Shown piece after piece: positions 60,172-64,000 of a DNA stretch of 64,000 bases (its first letter is position 1; every line of letters begins with the position of its first letter). Source of the stretch: Porpolomopsis calyptriformis (lineage: Eukaryota; Basidiomycota; Agaricomycetes; Agaricales; Hygrophoraceae); contig OX621166.1 in the NCBI GenBank assembly GCA_951640195.1, positions 1,728,501-1,792,500 on the forward strand, given 5' to 3'. The position numbers and the translations under genes were made by a program. The notes under the pieces are model-generated. The model had not been told where the DNA came from. It did not search any database and was given only the letters and a program-made list of their open reading frames with translations.

Positions 60172-62096
60172 CTAGAAAGACGATATGGCGATCCCCTCAC
60201 GTATTTCTGTCGTATGACCCAAAATATCCAGAGCAGTGCCCATGGCAGGGTCATACGACATAAACACGTCGGGGAACCCGAGACCGTCACTCGGTGGAGA
60301 TACCTTCTGATTCTCGTTTGCGATCGGAGCGAAACATCCATTTCTGCCAAACGCAGCCGTCTGTTCATCAATAAAACTCGTCATCTGAATCGTCCGATCT
60401 CCACTCGAAGATTCCGTTGACGATGGCGATGACGTCAGCGTGGGTGTTGCAAGACTTGGACTAGCATCCAAGTGGTGGGCCTGGCGGGTCTGGCCAGAAA
60501 AGGCGCCCGCACAGGTTTTCATCTCTTCCGTGGAGGAGATCCAAGATCGAGTGACGCAGGTCGGTGTCATGCACATTGCCGGCTCTAGAGAATTCAATGC
60601 CATTACGGCGTCGGACCCAGAAACGATACGCGTCCCATCAGGGGAAAATATGACCGGGTTGTTTGCTGCCGTGGCGAAAGATTGAATGGCGATCGCAGTC
60701 GACGGCTGTTGTTGATGTTGTTGTTCCGAGTTCCCAATGGCAGGGAAGGTAGCACATCGTCTCAATCCACGGTGCATTCGGTTTGAGTTGGATAATTGGG
60801 ACGAGGCCAGTTCTCCAGCTGTCTCAGGTGCCATTGGCACCTTCCATCCTGAAGTCATTCTGGTACCAGATGACAGGTCGCCGTCGCTTTGACTCCTCAC
60901 GACGGTATGGACAATAGGGTTCGGACTAGAGGAAGCAGGCGAGGTCGGCATCTTGCCGACCCAGAGCCGCCATTCCAGAGCATCACCGAGCGCTCGCTCA
61001 CAACGTCCGATTTCGCGTGGGGGAAGTCCAGATAACTTGGCCCACGCTCGATTAGAGTAGCATTTATCCTGGGTGAATTTCGAGGCAAGGATGAGGGAGG
61101 CAAGGAATGCCCGTCGGGGACAAAGAAGTGGAGAGGGAAGAGACGGGAGAGGTTGTAGTGGAGGGTGTAATACCCTGGGTTTTTGCGACTGGTCCATCGT
61201 GGCCGCCGCTGTGTTTGAGGGGGATAGAGGGGTGAGGGTGAGACCAAATGGTTCAGCCATCATGATGTTGGGGCTCGATTGCTGTGGATCAGCCGATCGC
61301 ATAGCATCCTCAATTTCGACACGACCAATCGAATCTGATTGTGTTTGATCCCCGTTTCGCTCGCGCTGCACCAATTCTGGGATCCTGGAACGAATAGCTT
61401 CGAGATAGCAGAGTGCGGTCTGAAGGACAGATCTAGAGGTGCGGGAACGCCTAAGGACCTCGTGGACGAAACCCTTGATGGGAACGAGATTGGTTCGATG
61501 TTGCGCACCAGAATCGGAGTGTTGGCCAGAATTAGTGGGAGAGGATAGAGGAGCGGGAGAGTCCGGGGAGGAGGATTGAGAGGAAGTAGTAGGGGAGGGC
61601 AATTGCGTATTGGTTATATGAAGGGAACCGGATTTTGATATGAGCGAGGAAAGGGAATTCGAAGCCAGGTTGACTGCGACGGAGGGTCGGGATGACAACA
61701 AAAAGACAGAGGGAATGTCTTGAGGGTGCCAGATTTCGCATAGAGATTTAACGGCCTGATCTGGAGAGTGAATGGTAAGGCACGGGAATAGGGGGAGATA
61801 CCTATTGTACGATCGGACTGACCGACCAACCCAAACTTGCTCTTTTGATCAGAAAACTGGTTTTCCTTGGGAGATTTGATGACAGAGGGAAGAGATTGAC
61901 GGAGACGGTCGAGTTCTGAGAGAGAAGAGGGTGGAGGTGATGATACAGAAGATGCCGGGGTATGGAAATAAGACACCGGGGATGACCGAGAGGAGAGAGA
62001 AGTAGGAAGAGAAGAAGCACAGTATGGTTGCCAGCGTAGCTTGGGGCGAGTGGCTGGAGGTGCCCGATGGGCAAAAGAATGCGATAGCGCGTGCAT
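60172..62096 (-). CDS. Pho80/PCL-type cyclin (partner of a Pho85-like CDK)
   Basis: Exons (minus) 62096-61802 and 61760-60172, a 41-nt intron, 627 aa. PCL cyclins bind Pho85-type kinases and set their substrates in nutrient and G1 control. The first part (to about residue 90) is Ser/Pro-rich. VKSLCEIWHPQDIPSVF follows the splice. The cyclin box is split: helix 1 region FVHEVLRRSRTSRSVLQTAL at about residues 196-215, then an insertion of some 85 low-complexity residues, then CPRRAFLASLILASKFTQDK and AWAKLSGLPPREIGRCERAL, ending near residue 368. The long C-terminal tail is Ser/Thr-rich. A large insertion between cyclin-box helices is seen in basidiomycete PCL proteins. ATG 62096 (MHALSHSF) is the first in frame downstream of a plausible leader. 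Confidence 0.85.
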
Positions 62097-63624
62097 ATAA
62101 TAGCGAGGAATCGAGAGAGTGAGTGGACTGAGCGGGGGAATTGGTAGGTATTGGAAAATTTTCAGTTTAAGGGTGCATGAGGAATATCGAAAAGGTCTTT
62201 GGGTAGGAACAAGTGGGATATGGAAGGCTGAGAGGAGTAAAAGAGAGGAGAGCGAGGCTGATTTGACTGAGACGTGGTGAGAATCGGAATATGGCACATG
62301 GTGACTCTCTAGAGTCAGATGGACGTCCAAAGTCAGCGACTCGGGACGATCCAAGAAAAACAAGGTTTTCCGCTGGAGAAAACCTCAAGACGGCGAGGAT
62401 GAGCGAGGGGCAAGCGACGGGAACGAGGAGAGTGAAGGAGGTGAGCTGGGAGGGGGGGGGGGTGAGACAGAGGCGGTGGCAAAGTCAACGGTGGTGTTAC
62501 TATATGAGTGTTTAAAATCAACAAGTACAAATAAGGCTGCGAGTCACGACTCAAGACCCCAAAGACCCGACTCAACTCAAACCAGTGCAGGAGCGGTATA
62601 TGAATAGCTCTGCCTTTGACAGCTGTCCGAACGGTGTAAGTGCACTCACCGCAAAACATCGAATCGTTCATCGCCTGTGAGAACGGACTGAGCGAGGACT
62701 GAGCCCCGCCCCCCTACGTCTGAGGTCCTCGGTGGCGAGTGTTCTCACGATGAAGATTTATTCCCACGTGATCCAAACCGAATCTCGGCTCCCAAGTCAT
62801 CCGCTTCTTTTGGTTCGGCGAAGGTAACCATAAACCGGAACTCGTCCGAGATCATTCAACTTCAAACACCGGCCGCCCTCCCCGCTCTTTTCCCTTTTTT
62901 GTAATCTTCATTTCGGCCGAAGACGAGTCAGTTTACGTTCTTCATCAAATTACTATCGCCTCGCTGTCCACACGCTTCCATACAGTAATGGTAGATGCGC
63001 TGAACAGCCTCTAGCACTGAATCATACTACCCAGCTTGGTATTTGTGTGATTCCGTACATTTACCGCAATGGGCCACCGCGGTCCGAACGGAACGCTCAA
63101 CGTCTTCGTGGGAACCCATCCCCCTGATCCCCGACTTATCCAAATCGCACAGCTTTCACCTTCTTCTTGAGGTTACGAAATGTCATCCGAACAATAATTG
63201 CGTTGCTTGACATATCTTTTGTAGCATCAGAGCGCCGGGCTTCATTCAGTCATCCTTTGTGCATTTCAAAGGACTCTGAAAATGGCTGGAATGCCTCGAT
63301 CGGTCATCGATGAGCCATCAACGCCAACGCCCCAACGTACAATCTCCATCTTTATCTGAGCTGTAAATCAGGCTGTGTCCTGGCGCTCATTCTCACCGTC
63401 TGACTTATGATATTTCCTGTTTTTGTTCCAGCTCCTGAGTGACTCATGTAAATAGTTCAATACAGGGGTGGGTGCGCGTTCCTTCGGCTACACATGCTTG
63501 CGCAGCGAACCTGAATGAATCAGATATAAGCCACATTGGGTAGGATCAACCTATAAATTACCCCAAAGCACACTCCTTACTCTTTGACAAAGCTTGTTTA
63601 CATTACCGGCACGGTTCATAAACC
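62097..63624. other. Divergent promoter region between the cyclin and the second Zn2Cys6 gene
   Basis: About 1.5 kb with polypyrimidine tracts but no supported gene. Probably promoters and 5' leaders of both flanking genes; the cyclin leader may contain upstream ATGs. Confidence 0.4.
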
Positions 63625-64000
63625 ATGTCATCGGAGGAAGACTCCCACAACAGCGTTGCCATACCAAAATCAAAGAAGAGGAGAACTCCTCGAGCATGCG
63701 ATTTTTGCAGGAAAAGGAAAAGTCCGTCCGTTTGTTTTCTGAGCCATTTGAACACCTACCCAACCAATCCTGTTCCCCTAGTTCGTTGTAAGTCACCATG
63801 CTCCGAAACCGCAGCCCTAGATCCATACTTTGATGTAGGCGACAGCGAGCAGATGCCCGACAATCGATGTTCCAATTGCATCGAATTTGGGAACGAATGT
63901 ACTCATGACGAGGTCGCGAAGGCATCCAACTCTTTTTTCCATAATTTGATCTTTCCACTGATTATAATACCAATAGAAGCGCTCTTCAGCAAAAGAGTTT
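63625..64000 (+). CDS. Zn2Cys6 transcription regulator, 5' part (cut by the window end)
   Basis: ATG 63625 (MSSEEDSHNSVAIPKSKKRR). Exon 1 is 63625-63721, exon 2 is only 6 nt (63782-63787, TTCGTT), and exon 3 starts at 63839. Joined they give a complete binuclear cluster: Cys25-x2-Cys28-x6-Cys35-x9-Cys45-x2-Cys48-x6-Cys55 (ACDFCRKRKIRC, DNRCSNCIEFGNECTHDE). Both the microexon and its neighbours are needed to place Cys35. After HDE either the frame stays open to the window end, or an intron GTCGCG..CCAATAG leads to KRSSAKEF; the latter looks more like the basic linker of this family. The effector domain lies beyond the window. Confidence 0.8.
   Translation, partial: MSSEEDSHNSVAIPKSKKRRTPRACDFCRKRKSPSVCFLSHLNTYPTNPVPLVRCKSPCSETAALDPYFDVGDSEQMPDNRCSNCIEFGNECTHDEVAKASNSFFHNLIFPLIIIPIEALFSKRV

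Noticed and set aside
62333..62671. Minus-strand ORF upstream of the cyclin as an extra exon
   Set aside because: Low-complexity Pro/Leu reading with no splice link needed; the cyclin ATG at 62096 already gives a complete model.

Overview
The window reads as a piece of an Agaricomycete (Basidiomycota) nuclear genome. Genes are cut by many short introns of about 45-60 nt with GT..AG borders. The cellular genes are fungal: an Mkk1/2-type MAPKK, a Pho85-type (PCL) cyclin, an A1 aspartic protease and Zn2Cys6 regulators. The mobile DNA is of the kind seen in mushroom-forming fungi: chromodomain Ty3/gypsy, Ty1/copia, Plavaka-type DNA transposons, and DUF6698 and DUF6532 genes. A Cantharellales-like genome (Rhizoctonia/Tulasnella type) is my guess; the species cannot be fixed from sequence alone.

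Layout. 1-12.9 kb: repeat-rich DNA with a DUF6698 gene, the 3' end of a gypsy element, a decayed copia element and a repeated promoter/ORF module. 13.1-14.85 kb: a small gene island with an NAA50 N-terminal acetyltransferase and a convergent C2H2 zinc-finger gene. 16.2-27.5 kb: a decayed Plavaka-type region bounded by inverted subterminal repeats. It holds the transposase (-), a head-to-head coiled-coil ORF (+), a 303-bp tandem repeat, a NACHT remnant, a cyclin-like remnant and a DUF6532 gene. 27.8-43.7 kb: nested LTR retrotransposons, including one complete but mutated gypsy element with two 391-bp LTRs. 44.08-50.22 kb: a roughly 6.1-kb foldback-type element inserted in a gypsy LTR, with a 6-bp target-site duplication. 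Its long inverted arms carry 66-bp and 160-bp satellite arrays; its loop carries an AT-rich hairpin, an apparently intact three-exon gene and a solo LTR. 50.8-51.4 kb: a CACTG-ended MITE. 51.5-64 kb: a normal gene-rich segment with tRNA-Leu, MAPKK, a Zn2Cys6 regulator, a secreted aspartic protease, a conserved small protein, a PCL cyclin and the 5' end of a second Zn2Cys6 regulator.

The cellular genes look intact once spliced and serve N-terminal acetylation, cell-wall-integrity signalling, cyclin-dependent kinase control, transcription and secretion. Nearly every mobile coding region is broken, mostly by TGA at positions where Arg (CGA) is expected, as after cytosine deamination at CpG. The most unusual object is the foldback-type element with satellite arms at 44,083-50,220.
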